A stretch of DNA of 64,000 nt from Panicum virgatum (taxonomy: Eukaryota; Streptophyta; Magnoliopsida; Poales; Poaceae), in the NCBI RefSeq assembly GCF_016808335.1, contig NC_053140.1:31054586-31118585 (forward strand), read 5' to 3'. A program made the translations under genes and the position numbers. The notes under the pieces are model-generated. The model saw only the letters and a list, made by a program, of their open reading frames with translations, was not told the DNA's origin and ran no database searches. Positions 1 through 12,000 of the stretch are shown piece after piece; the stretch's first letter is position 1, and each line of letters begins with the position of its first letter.

Positions 1-1317
1 GAATTGCAGAGAGACTTGCTGGAAGATCCAATCGATAAGCTACAGGACCGCATCTTTCCACAATTGGATATGGGCCAATGTAGCAGGGAGCTAACTTTCC
101 TCTTACTCCAAATCTCTGAACGCCTTTCCAAGGCGATACTCTTAAGTAGACATGGTCACCGACTTCAAAGACCAGTGGCCTACGCTTTCTATCAGCGTAG
201 CTCTTCTGCCGAGACCGCGTGATCTTCAAGTTCTCTTGGATAAGACGGACTTGTTCCTCGGCCTCTTGAACCATGTCGGGCCCAAAGATAGTTCTTTCCC
301 CAGTTTCAGACCAATTCAAAGGTGTACGGCATCGACGACCGTACAGTGCTTCAAATGGTGCCATTTTGATGCTTTCTTGATAACTATTGTTATAGGAGAA
401 TTCAGCTAATGGCAAGCATTTATCCCATTTCTGTGGATAGGCTAAAACATAGGCACGAAGCATATCCTCCAAGATTTGGTTTATTCTCTCTGTTTGGCCA
501 TCTGTTTGAGGGTGATAGGCTGAGCTACGAATAAGATGAGTTCCCAAGCAAGCATGTAATTGCTCCAAAAAACGAGCAATAAATTGAGTTCCACGATCAG
601 AAATGATGGTTTTTGGCACACCATGCAAATAGAATATGCGATTCAAGTACAGTTCCGCATATTGCTTGGTCAAGTATGTTGTCTTAACTAGGAGGAAATC
701 ACTAAATACTCGTAAAGACCATAACAAGTAGAGAAAGTTGTTTTTGGTATATCTACCAGTCTGATTTTAATTTGATGAAAGCCAGATCGGAGATCTATTT
801 TTGAGAATACTTTGGCTCCAGCTAACTGATCAAAGAGAAGGTCAATACGAGGAAGTGCATATTTATTTTTGATAGTGACTGCATTCAGAGGTCGATAATC
901 CACACATAGCCTTAGCCTGTGATCTTTCTTCTTGACGAACAGAGCCGGACATCCCCAAGGTGAGGTGCTTGGTCGAATGAAACCTTTATCTTGTAACTCT
1001 TGCAACTGAACTTTTAATTCAGCTAACTCACTTGGAGTCATTCTATATGGCCTCCTAGATATGGGTGCTGTGCTAGGCTGTAACTCTATGACAAATTCAA
1101 TATCCCGATCAGGCGGCATGCCTGGCAAGTCTTCCGGAAACACATCGGGGTATTCACAAACCACCGGAATTTCTGTTAAGGTTTTTGCCTCGAGATGATA
1201 TATCGCTCTTGTTGGAATCTCGTGCTGGGAAAGAGGAATATCCATAGGACCATATGTGGGAGAGTTTAACTGAATGATGCGGGAAGAGGTATCGATGATA
1301 GCGCCGTGCCTTTTCAT
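1..1317 (-). pseudogene. pol fragment: truncated reverse transcriptase fused to integrase C-terminal half
   Basis: From 1317 downward the frame shows the classic spacer-RT start of Ty3 pol ([15 protein letters not shown], then [43 protein letters not shown]). It stops just after [11 protein letters not shown], before the catalytic FxDD motif. The next readable pol sequence, from about 706 down to 1 in another frame, is integrase: HGVPKTIISDRG, AYHPQTDGQTER, AEFSYNNSYQ and a GKLAPCYIGPYPI motif. The RT palm active site, RNase H and the integrase zinc finger are therefore missing, about 1.5 kb by comparison with complete elements. The product could not be functional. Confidence 0.85.
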
Positions 1318-1327
1318 CTAATTCATT

Positions 1328-1813
1328 TCAAGTATGACATCTATCCCTTGACTTGGAAGGACAATGGGAGTGATTGGAAAAAAAATTTCCACCTAAATTA
1401 AGGGGCACATTTCGAACTACTTGGCCGGTATTTAATCGGGTGCCAGGTGTCTGAATAATATAGGGTCTCTCTAGACATGTTACTTGTAAGTGAAGTCGTG
1501 CCACACATGCTTCACTGATAAAGGTATGGGATGCTCCAGAATCAAATAACACTGTAACAAGGCAGTGATTAATGGAGAACATACCCGCCATCACTTGAGT
1601 ACCCTCCAGAACCTCCTCCAAAGTGGTGTAGTTCACGCGACCAGTCTTAGTGGGTACAATCTTCTTTTTCTTATCCTTCTGGCTGGAACCTTGACCCGGC
1701 GCAGGAGTCTTGTAGTAATCCTGCCGAGGTGGCATACGGTAGTCACGTGCGAAGTGCCCCAATTTACCACAATTGTAACAGGGGTAGTTGTTGGGGCGTG
1801 GAGCTTGTAGCAC
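1328..1813 (-). pseudogene. Ty3 gag end and protease: CCHC-like knuckle and DSGAS protease
   Basis: The translation begins with a CCHC-type zinc knuckle (CYNCGKLGHFARDY), which binds RNA in retroelement Gag. The fourth metal ligand is Tyr instead of Cys, so the knuckle is probably dead. After a basic linker comes the aspartic protease motif [13 protein letters not shown], the catalytic site that matures the polyprotein. The frame ends at 1328, just before the spacer that leads into reverse transcriptase. Between 1813 and 1949 the frame is interrupted by stops. Assignment to Ty3/gypsy is firm; the copy is degenerate. Confidence 0.8.
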
Positions 1814-1948
1814 TAGAGGCCTCTGCTGCTGCGTTGGAAAACATGGTGCCCAATGCTGCTATTGCTGTGGTGGTCTAGCAACCCAACGACCCTGTTGTGG
1901 AGGACGGTTTGAAGCCTACTGAGTTCCCGTCTGAACTAGTTTGTACCT

Positions 1949-2603
1949 CTAGGGGGCATTGCTGGAGGATCCCACCGGTGCCTTCCTTTTCTTGTCAGCT
2001 TTGTGCGCTAACGTGGCATCTTCCTGGGTGATGGCCTTATTAACTAGATCAGTAAAGTTGTCACAAGCAGTGAGAGCTAGCTTGTCCTGAAGCTTTGTGC
2101 TGAGTCCCCTCCTGAAGCAATCCTGGTTCTTCTCATCGGTATCCACATGGAACTCACCATACTGGGACAGCTGATTGAAAGTTTGAGCATACCGGAGAAC
2201 AGTGTTGTTCCCTTGCTTCAGGGCTAGGAATTCTACCGTCTTCCTCCTCATCAAACTCGTAGGGATGTGGTGGGCTTTGAAAGCCGCCACAAACTCATTC
2301 CAAGTGAGACTTGTCCTCAATGGTGCGAATCCAAGCATCTGCCTCAAGGGGATCATCTGCCTTGTGGAACAGAGGTGGTTGAGTGGCCAGAAAACCGACA
2401 TAGTCAGTTTCTGCTGGTGGTGGCGGGGGAGCTTGTCGATCTCTGCCGGCATTGGCTTGGGCTTGCACCAGTTGCCTTATCAACTCAGTCTGCTCGTTGC
2501 GGTCGGCGATAAGAGCCGCAACAGCTTGAGCCAAAGAGGGAGGTTGTTGTGGCTGTGCTCCGTGATTCTCATGGTCATGGTTGGTAGCATGGTTGTCACC
2601 CAT
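1949..2603 (-). pseudogene. Ty3 gag (capsid region), broken
   Basis: The start at 2603 opens with MGDNHATNHD, then a Gln/Pro-rich segment and LFHKADDPLEADAWIRTIE, the typical start of the retrotransposon gag domain. The frame then breaks near 2300. The second half continues in another frame (WNEFVAAFKAHHIP, MRRKTVEFLALKQG, YAQTFNQLSQY, CFRRGLS), which is the conserved C-terminal capsid part. Roughly one conserved capsid stretch between the two halves is absent, so a small deletion rather than a single indel is likely. It would form the particle shell if intact. Confidence 0.8.
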
Positions 2604-2759
2604 CTACAAAATAACCATCCCCTGGTTAGCCATTTCACTATCAGGACTAATCCATGCAATTAAAGAATGTGCATATCTAATATGAACTGTCACAGAAATA
2701 GTCCAAATAATACTGATCAAGTGCAATAATTAACAACTTAAGCTTAAACCACAGCTTCT

Positions 2760-5700
2760 GCACTCAACCAGTACACCCAGACTGCCTGCTGTAACCAGGA
2801 TCGATTACACGGGAACTCTTGACAAAAGACGAGCACAAGTGATTATAAGCAAAAGCAGAGTTCAAATTAATTTATAAACAGAGTTTAACACGAGCTTCAG
2901 AAATAATTTACAACAAAGTTTTACAATCCAGGGTTTACAATTCAAATCTCAGAGTTCAACACAGCGGAAGTAAAACAGAGTTTAAAACAGAGGCCCCAAA
3001 TACAATACGATAACTGCCATCGACGACAAAAGACGAGCTTCACATCTTGCCCACTGATGTGAGGCCAATCTGCCCGTACTTCATGGAGAAGATGGAACCC
3101 ACTTGACAGTCCAACCCGGAGGAAGAGGCTGACCACTCCAAGACGCGCAGATCTCCTCGAAGTCTTCTGGAACACAACCTGCTCAGAAGGGGGTACAACC
3201 AAACCCTGAGTTCTCTAATACTCAGCAAGACTTACCCGTCTATGGGTATACTTAGCCCATTATCTAGACATGCAAGGCTTTTTTGGCTCTGGAGTTGTTT
3301 TGCGGAAGAGCTACTGATACTGGATCCTTACTTTCGATATTTTAACCCCAATTGAGTTGATAGCTATAAACTATGTTCACCTATTTCTCTAGAGCATACA
3401 TGGTTAATCATATTAATCTTTAGTAACATACAACTCAACATTTCCACTCCAGTCTCATTCCACTTCTTTACAACGATGCGACGAAGTGACCAAGGTTCTC
3501 ATAACCGCGAGTCACGGCGAATCGATCCGATTTAACCTTGCAAGGTGGACCTAACTCACACGCCAAGTGCGACCCCAGCGAGTCACACCGAGCAACTGTT
3601 CCCATGATTACCCCGAAGCCTGAGCCAAGCCCGCAAACACCCAGATGATGAGCCCCGCACGTGCGAACACCTAGTGAACCCGTGGACGACTTCACCATCC
3701 GTCAACCCTTACCCAGCACCACGGGTCGAGAATCAGATTCCGACGCAATTTAGGTAATTAGCTTACCGGTTTCGACTACCTCCTACTTCTGGCATGTGGT
3801 TAGTACTGTTCAATCTTGGTCAGCACAGCCAGCAACGGTATGGTCCTCAATCGACACAGGCGGAGACTCAACTTTCCTTTATTCCATGGTTATGTCCAAC
3901 TTTCCCTCTGCCCGGTCTCCATTTCCATTCTCATAGCATTTATTTCTTACTTTCATACAGAAGTACCAAACCTATATCTCGCGGGTAACAGGAAATCACC
4001 CGTCTTCTACCGTATCTTACTTAAGCATGGCAGTGCTATCGACCTATTATGCTAGTAAAAGACTGGGGTCTCCTAAAGATAATGCATTTAAGGTTCCAAG
4101 TAACTCCTAAAACTTAATGCACAAGTACTTAAATAATACATTGCATAAGTTTTAAAGTAGGGGTTATGCTCCGAGGCTTGCCTTGCAGGTCAGCGGGGTT
4201 AGCAATTTCCTCCGTAGCTTGCTCAGCTGCTTCGTCGGCTTGTGGTTCCCCGGCTTGCGGCTCCTGGATCGGTTCAGCGACCAACTCGTAGACGGTTTCG
4301 CTCGTGACGTCTATACAAAAAGAAAGATGCCATGCAACAATTAAAACAATGCAAGAAAATGCTACAAGGTACTCATGATGCAATGCGAGGTAACTAAAAT
4401 GGAAGACATGACTAGCATCAATTACTACTGATCACAAAATACTGAAAGCCCCAACAGATAAAAGGATTCACTTAACCACAAAAAGAAAAGTTGCAGCTAG
4501 GAATGAAATAAAAGCAAAACATAGCTTACAGACTTAATCGAGCCACCCAAAAGTTACCAGTAAGCCAAGATATTGAAAGAACATGCAACAAAAATTTACC
4601 AACATTTATTGATGAACGAAAACATTTATTTAGCCTTAGAATGAAAATCAAGCAATATTAGATCCACAAACATGCACATAGGATATGAACTTGAAAAATT
4701 TTCAGTGAACTACATATGCAAGGAGTAGTCTACCACAAAAATTTCATGATTTTTAGACCAACAGAAAAACAGATACAAAATAAACTAGCTTAAGCACAAA
4801 CCAAAATTTTAGCTAGGGCAAAATTGACATTTCGCATGCATGACTGTTTTTCCTCTGAAGATCTTGATTTTAGAAACCTAACAAAATTTAGTTTGCATTT
4901 TTCACATTTTTCTGCTATTTACTACGCATTTACAAGATCAGTACACAAAACTGAAACTGGAATTAACCGGAAACCGGAACCTCCGGGTTCCAAAACCAGA
5001 AGTTCCGGTTTTGGAGTAAAAACAGGGGACAGCCAGGCCAAGGCCATGGCCGGCGCATGGCGCGCAAGGGCAGGGGCGGCGGCGCTCTGTGTTCCCCGCC
5101 GGCGGTGTGGCCGGCCAGCGGCGGGCGGGGCTGGCCTGCGGCCAGGGGAACCCTGCGGCCCCGGGGCTTGCGGCGGTGCCGGCCGGGCCTGTGCAGGAGC
5201 AGCCCGCGGCGTGTGCCGGCGGCACGGCGGCGTTCCGAAGCTGACGGCACCCGGATCGAAGGTAAAAAGGTCGGGGAGGATGAGGGGCTCGCGGGTAAGC
5301 TCACCACGGGCTCGAATCGGGCGGAGGACGGCCGGAGAGGGGTCGTCGGCGTGAGGGGCGGAGCTTCGACGGGGACGGCAATGGCGGGTCGATGGAGGAG
5401 GGGCCGATTTGGCCGGGATAGGGCTCGGCCGAGCTCAAGATGGGGCGGTGGAGGTGCGGGGTGAGGTGGAGCGGCTCGGGGAGGGCTCGGGCTTGAAGAA
5501 CGGCGGCGTGATGGCTGGCGCTAGGGATGAAAGTGGTAATCTGAACTGTTAGAACAAATTTAATATTTTAAAATAGATATGTATAAAATTGGATGGTGAT
5601 CATTTCTTATATTATCAAGCACATTATTACAAATAAGAATAAAATTTTGCATAAATTATTTTATGCATTATTTGCTCCCTACAACAAAAAAAAGTGAAAA

Positions 5701-6605
5701 AAATACCGAATTTGTTTCCGAATCCATACCGAATTTTATATCTATCATTTGAGAAAATATAGGATGAATTTGAGGTTTACCTTTTATGAATCTTTACAAG
5801 CTCAATGCTCAAAACAAGAATACAAATTTGTATACAAGATTCTATATCCTATTTATTCGCAATCAAAGAAAAACGACCAAAAAACTGATTACCGAATAAT
5901 TACCGTTTCCGACCGTTTTCAACCCTAGCTGGCGCGTCGAGCGGCGGTGAGCTGCAGCGAGCGGCGGCTCTGGTCCGCCTACCGGCTTCGCGCGGGCACG
6001 GGAAGGGAGAAGAAGGAGAAGCGAAACGGGGTTTCGCTCATGACGTGACTGCGCCGCTTAAGCGGTGAGGGCTTCACCGGTGCGGCGACGCGTGGCGTCG
6101 CCAGCGGCACAGTCGCCGGTATGGGCGCCGGAGTAGGTGAAACAGAGCAAAACCAGAACTTTCGGTTTCCAAACCCGGAACCTCCGAGTTTTGGGGCAAA
6201 ATAGATTCAATTTTGGAGCGCCCAAAACTAAAATTTTTGCACAGCAACTTGAAATTTGGCCAAAATAAAAGTTGTAGAGGAAGAAAAGATCTACAACATT
6301 GGTATTGAATAAAAGTTGTTTTGATCAACGATTTGAGAGATAAAATTGGGTCAAAAGAAGATCAAAGCTGATTTTTAGACTCAGCGCAAAGAGGGGTTCA
6401 GACAGAGATTGGACTGGATTTTGACTGCTGGTTTGTAATTAGCAGAAATTGCGCAAACATAATTAAACTTGAATATATGTGATGACATGAATTCAAAATA
6501 TAATTACGCATGCACAATTACCACTAATGACAAAGCGTAAACTAATGATCATGATTAAGCGATGCTTAGCGGCTAATGTACAAGATTAACACCAGGGGTG
6601 TTACA
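2760..6605 (-). repeat. Long LTR (family A, copy 1), about 3.8 kb
   Basis: The minus-strand start is TGTAACACCCC at 6605, identical in type to the LTR start at 12428. Many blocks match copy 2 at 9066-12428, for example 3792 onward with 10163 onward, and 4161 onward with 10465 onward. The lower boundary near 2760 is only approximate because no clear primer-binding site follows it before gag at 2603. A GC-rich block (about 5040-5500) contains long spurious frames on both strands. It serves as the 5' LTR of the element ending at position 1 and also abuts the 3' end of the next element. Confidence 0.75.
4177..4321 (-). other. Conserved acidic open segment inside LTR family A, copy 1
   Basis: Read on the minus strand, a pyrimidine-rich stretch ending in TAG precedes an open frame with VYELVAEPIQEPQ, then acidic residues and NPADLQGKPRSIT. 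It is followed by AAG-GCAAGC, which resembles a GC-type 5' splice donor. The same layout occurs in copy 2 and in two other LTR families in this window. It looks like an exon or a short coding segment in the LTR; no known domain is recognised. Confidence 0.5.
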
Positions 6606-7176
6606 TGAACACACGGCATGAATTGTTTCCCTCGCGATATGGTTCATCAAGGGAAATAAAATGACTTGCTTCGGTTGAAACTGCATCTACTCAGTTTGAA
6701 CCGCAGATTGGTAACTCGGGGTTGCACAAGTTCCGTCCAGAGTAGCTCTAGCGTATACAATACTAACATAGCTCAACAATTTTAGATTCACAAACATTCC
6801 ATGCACAGCTCATAGTTGAAGTTTCACACACTAACAGAAAAGATCATTATAGAGGTAATTTACATTAAGCAGCCACACTGCTTGATCTACAAGCAGTTCG
6901 TTATATTACCATAATCTTATTGCAATGACAAGCTAACAGTAGAGAAAAGGTTCATACACGACCCGAGCAACACCTAATCACTAGAAAAGAGTTCATGGAT
7001 GACCCGAACTACACCAACACTAGCTAAGGGGTTATCCTACATGACTCGAACTATTGAGTCACAAAAGAATTTCTCAACCCAAGATTAGCCTAGAGTACTA
7101 TGTTGGTCATCCTACCCAACTATCCTACAGTTAGGCTACACTGCAAGGGGAGAAACGACGCTATCCAGTTGCGTCC
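6606..7176 (-). other. 3' untranslated internal region of the non-autonomous element
   Basis: AT-rich sequence between the end of the gag-like frame and the next LTR. I see no pol motifs and no convincing frame. No clear purine tract adjoins 6605. Confidence 0.4.
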
Positions 7177-7962
7177 TCACGGGGTCCCAGGTCCCGACTC
7201 GACTCCAGACACTCCCTCAATCTCCTCCGGGTCTTCTTCTTCTTCTTCTTTTGACTCCTCCTCCTCGGCTGCCTCGGCCTCCATGTCTGCTACTGCCTGC
7301 ACCTGAGCCTGGACCATCTGAGTCATGTTCTCCAGCTCCTCATGTAACTCCTGAATCCTTATCTTCCTAGCTCTATACTTGGCCTTCAGGGTCTTGATCT
7401 TGTTTTGGGTGCCAGTCATGTTTTGCTCATGGATGTGAGCCTCTCGAGCCTTGCTCCTCCATATCGCATTCTCCTCACGAAGCTGCTCGTACATGTTGAT
7501 CAACGCAGAGGAGTAGCTGAACGAGAGGGCCGTCCTGACGTTGTAGTCGGGCATCATGTAGTTCAAGTTGCGGTTCACTCGATCCTGGTAAGCCTGAGTA
7601 GTCTCATCCTTCAGAGGAATCACACAGTAGGGGGTATCCATAACCTCCGCACTATGCATCTCTGAGAACTCCTCAATGGCCTTCCTAGCAGCGATCTCCT
7701 AGGAGTCTGCCAGTTTCCTACCATAGACTGTGAGCTGCCACGAGTCCCAGTCCAAGCGAGCGGGGAATGCAGGAATCTTCACTATCATCTGACAGCGCTC
7801 GGTACCCAGCAAGCTAGACTATGTCCTGAGTACTGTGGGGGGATCAGTGTAGTCAAACGTCCGGAGCATCTGCCACAGCAGACGAGGGAAGTGGCCGGTG
7901 TGGAGGGCATTGGAGTATGCCCAACCCTCAGCGTCCACGATCACGTGCGTGAAGTTAGCCAT
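7177..7962 (-). pseudogene. gag-like ORF of non-autonomous LTR element, two in-frame stops
   Basis: The frame starts at ATG 7962 (MANFTHVIVDAEGW, then LHTGHFPRLLWQML). This is the well-known start of the gag-like protein found in many grass LTR elements that lack pol. Middle motifs are WDSWQLTVYGRKLADS and PYCVIPLKDE. The C-terminal third is a coiled-coil-like Lys/Glu-rich stretch ending in a Glu run. Two TAG codons interrupt the 262-codon frame, at 7819-7821 and 7699-7701, with no frameshift. The role is presumed RNA packaging in particles supplied by an autonomous partner. The family resemblance is from memory and not computed. Confidence 0.75.
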
Positions 7963-9051
7963 ATGTAAGGACACATAGCGCTAACATAAGCCACAATTTT
8001 CAAAAAGAACAGATTTAAATTTAACAACGCAACGTAAATAAATTTTTCAACAAGCGCAATAGTAAAAACATGGCGATCAACATAAATTTTTATGAAGCGC
8101 AACCATAATTAAATAGGACAATCAACAAACTCGAATATGTAAGATGCATGCATGTTCTATCGTTTCTCACCCAAATAAGTACCAAAATATGGTATACGAG
8201 GACAACTAGTGGCACAAATACGTACTCTCCCTATATATATACTAGTCGTTCCTATGATCAAGGATTTCATAACGCGCTTAACGTGGTTACTTTCCTGCAA
8301 AAGAACACAGAGTATATATAACCACTTCTGGACCCTTCGTGCCAGCACTCACGAACGGCCCCCATGTGTCCTACGCCACACGGGTAACGCATATGCAGTT
8401 TCCCACATATTCACACATACATTACCATCCACTATGGAGATGGCACCCAGACGTTCGACGCTGAATGGGCAGCGTTGCATACGTCATAACAACGTATTCA
8501 CTTCCCGTACACTCGCCTTACGGGACATCCAAGGGTAGACGTGTCCCAAGGGTCACGGTCATGGCCAACCGCATGACAGGTTTACATCTCGTAACATTGC
8601 CTTACAAGATGACTGTGGTTACAATCACACGGTAGAAAATCCGCGCTCCATATCAGGCGGCAGATAGCGACAGGCTCGTTTGAATTGAGCCTTATCACCT
8701 CCTCGTATGCTCATCATACGTGACCCGCGCACATATGAAACACGTGGGCTATTCTAAAGGATTACCAAGAATGCTCACCTTGCTTACCTTAGCGTAGGTG
8801 CGTCGTTACCGAATATAGATACCAATTGTGCAAGAAGTAAGGTTTGACAAAAAGTAGAAGCTGGAAGTGCTGGAATAAAATAGATACTTAGATGCCATCT
8901 AACTCATGTAACATAATTAGGGCATACGAACTATCTATCCTATTCCTTAGCGCATCTAGCGTCAACTTTTCGAAAAAACCCAAAATCCTTGCAAGATAAG
9001 AGTTACTTAACTTAATTAAGCACGCCAGTAATCACTCCAGTGCAAATTAGA
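7963..9051 (-). other. 5' leader of the non-autonomous LTR element
   Basis: A long leader between primer-binding site and gag-like ATG. No convincing coding frame is seen; short frames at 8157-8538 lack any recognisable motif. Confidence 0.4.
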
Positions 9052-9063
9052 GCTCTGATGCCA
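9052..9063 (-). other. Primer-binding site, initiator tRNA-Met type
   Basis: The minus strand reads TGGCATCAGAGC, one base from the common plant retrotransposon primer-binding site TGGTATCAGAGC (initiator Met tRNA). It lies two bases after the LTR end at 9066, which fixes that LTR boundary. Confidence 0.85.
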
Positions 9064-9065
9064 GC

Positions 9066-12000
9066 TGTAGCAGACCCGCCTAAATTAAACCGGCTTAAGT
9101 GTGCTAACTATCATCTTAATGAGTAATCAAGTTACCACACATTTAAAACGGTGTAATCGGGCAGTCCGTCGGGTAATTCCCGATTAAACTACTATACTCT
9201 AGGATCACATTTGCACTAGAAGACTCGCACGAAGACGAGCACAGGCGATACAAGCATACAGAGTTTCTCAAATTAATTTACAACACGGGTTTTATATAAA
9301 GGTTTCGAATACAAATGACAGAGTTCAACGTAGCGAAAATTTTGAAACAGAGTTCACATTACAATACGGTAACTACGAATGACGATACACGGTGAGCTCC
9401 ACATCCTGCCCACAGATGTGATGCCAACCTGCCCGAACTTCATGGGAAAGACGGGGCCCACTCGACGGTCCACCCAGGAGGAAGCGGTTGTCCAATCCAG
9501 GACGCACAGACCTCCTCGAAGTCAGCGGGAATACAACCTGCTCAGAAAAGTTACAACAACAGCCCTGAGTATACTAATACACAGCAAGACTTACCTGACT
9601 CAGGTATACTTAGCCCATTAGCTAGACATGCAGGCTTTTTGGCTCTGGAGTTTATTTTGCCGAAAAGGGCTACTAGTGTTGTGTCCTTACTTTCAAAATT
9701 TTAGCCCCGCTTAGTTAATAAGTAACAACTAGATTTGTCTAAAGAGCTAAGCACACATGGTTGATCACATTATCTTTTTAGAAAATTACCACCACAACTC
9801 ATCTACTCATTAGTCCATTTTCATCTCAAATCTTTACTATGATGTGACAAAGTGACCAAGATTCTCTTAACCGAGAGAGACGGCGAATCGATCCGATTTA
9901 ACCTTGCAAGGTAGACCCAACGCACACGACACGTGCAAGCCCCATCGGGCCACACACGTCAGATGTTCCCAATTATTACTACAACCTCTGAACCCTGCCT
10001 GCTAAAACCCAGGTGAAGGGCCCCTCACGGCGAACTCCCGGAGAACCCGGAGGCGACAACAATCCAACACCCACCATCATCCCACGCCCAGTGTAGCAGG
10101 TCAAGATTCAAAATATTGTTGTAACTCGGTACACAGTTTACCGGTTTCGACTACCTCCTACTTCCGGCATGTGGTTAGTACTGTTCAAACTTGATCAACA
10201 CTGCCAACAACGGTACGATCCTCAATCGACCCAGTGGAGTTTCTCTTTCCATCCATTTCATATCCGGAACCGACTCATCCCCGCCTGGTCTCCATTTCTC
10301 CTTTCTTATTGATTCATTTCCAAGCCACTTTCCATAGGAAACAAGATCATAATACTAGTATAGACCCACGGGTACCTAGGGAGAATATGCATACTAAGGT
10401 TCCATACAACTCGTAGAACGTAAATGCACAAATTACTTAAGTAAACATTGAATACTTAAATTAGGGTTATGCTCCGAGGCTTGCCTTGCAGGTCAGCAGG
10501 GTTAGCGACTTCTTCGGGAGTGGGTTCGACTGCGTCCTCCTGCTGCTCTCCTGCTTGTGGCGCCTGGATCGGCTTAGTGACCAACTCGTAGACAGCTTCG
10601 TTCGCGGCGTCTACACGTATGAACAGGATGCCATGCAATCATTAAAACGGTGCAAAGAATAATGCAAGGCACTCAGGATGCAAAGAATAATGCAAGGCAC
10701 TCAGGATGCGATGCAGGCAATTAACAGAAGGACACGACTTGCCAACCACTCAGTAGAGATTTTATTTACTAGCAAGCAAATAGAACCAACATTAGTTAAA
10801 AGCACTCTATTCTGATCGTAAAGTCAGGACAGAAAGAAGTAAACGGAATTCGAACAATTGTTGCAAGGATATAAAGATGGTAGAAAAGAATTTACTTAGC
10901 AATAACAAAAGAAAAACTGCAGCTAGGAGCTAAACATTTGCAAAACTTAACTTGTAGACCTGGCATGGCAACAAACTTTTAGCAGCACGAAAATATATTG
11001 AAATCACATGCAAGAAAATTTTTTATTAACAATTATGCGAAAAGAAAGCATTTATTTTGCCCCTAGCCACAATAATCGAGCATGAAAAGATTTGTAACAT
11101 ACACAAAGCTTTTACACATGGAAATTTTTCAGTGAACTACACGTGCAATGAGTAAGCTACTGCACAAATTCCATAATTTTTGGAGCATCAGAACAACCGA
11201 TACAAAATAAACTAGCTTACACACACAATAAACTTTAGCATGGTCCAAAATTTGCATTTCATAAGCATGAGTATTTTTCCTCTGAAGATCTTATTCAAGA
11301 AACTCAACAAAATTTAGTTTGCATTTTTAGCATTTTTTTTACAATTTTTCAAAGTTTCCAACTATTTAAACAAATTAAAACCCTAAACCGGGTTGACAGC
11401 TGGGCCCCACATGTCAGGGGAGCCCAGCCCCCAGCCCTCCTCTACTCTGCGCCTGCGGCGCGCGCGGCCATGGCCATCGCCAGCCCGGCGGCCAGGCAAG
11501 GCAGCGGCGGCGCAGCCTGGCCGGCCCGCGGCCACCACAACCCGGCGGGGCCGGGGAGCACGGCGGCACGGCAGGGGCCCGCGCGGGGGCGGCCCGCGAC
11601 AGCACAGCGGCGGCGGCAGGGTGGCCACAGCGGCCCGGTGGCGCCCCGGCGCCGGCAGCGCGGGATTCGGGCGGGGAACGGGATAGGAAGGATGAGAGGC
11701 TCGCGGGGAAACTCACCGCGCACTCGATTTGGGCGGGGGATGACCGGAGAGGGGAGTTCAACGAAGGGGCGGAGTTTCGGGCGTCCAACAATGGCGGTCG
11801 GCAATTGGAGAGCCGATTCGGCCAGGAGACGGCTCGAACGAGCTCGGGGAGGTGCGGCGTGGGTGCGGGGCGAGGCTAGGGAGGTCGGGGCGCGCGGAAT
11901 CGAGGCAGGGCGGCGAGGGACGACCGGCGCGACGTCGACGGCGGCTCCGCGTGGCTCTGCTCAGCGCGAGCTCGAGGAAGGAGAAGAAGGGGAGGGGAAA

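Larger units (their letters stand above)
1..6605 (-). mobile_element. Ty3/gypsy LTR retrotransposon, 5' LTR plus decayed gag-pol, runs off the left edge
   Basis: Read on the minus strand, a long LTR (about 6605 down to 2760) is followed by gag (from 2603), zinc knuckle and protease, reverse transcriptase and then the second half of integrase at the window edge. The domain order protease-RT-integrase is that of Ty3/gypsy elements. The copy is dead: gag has a small deletion and frame change near 2300, a stop (TAG at 1318-1320) replaces the Trp of the usual GMxW motif, and RT is joined directly to integrase near 710. The 3' LTR lies outside the window. A long LTR plus this pol type suggests the Tekay-like chromoviruses, but no chromodomain is visible here, so the clade is inference. 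Confidence 0.85.

Noticed and set aside
4824..5464. Long overlapping frames on both strands (up to 176 codons)
   Set aside because: They lie in the GC-rich block of an LTR, overlap in several frames, and show no domain; a composition effect.
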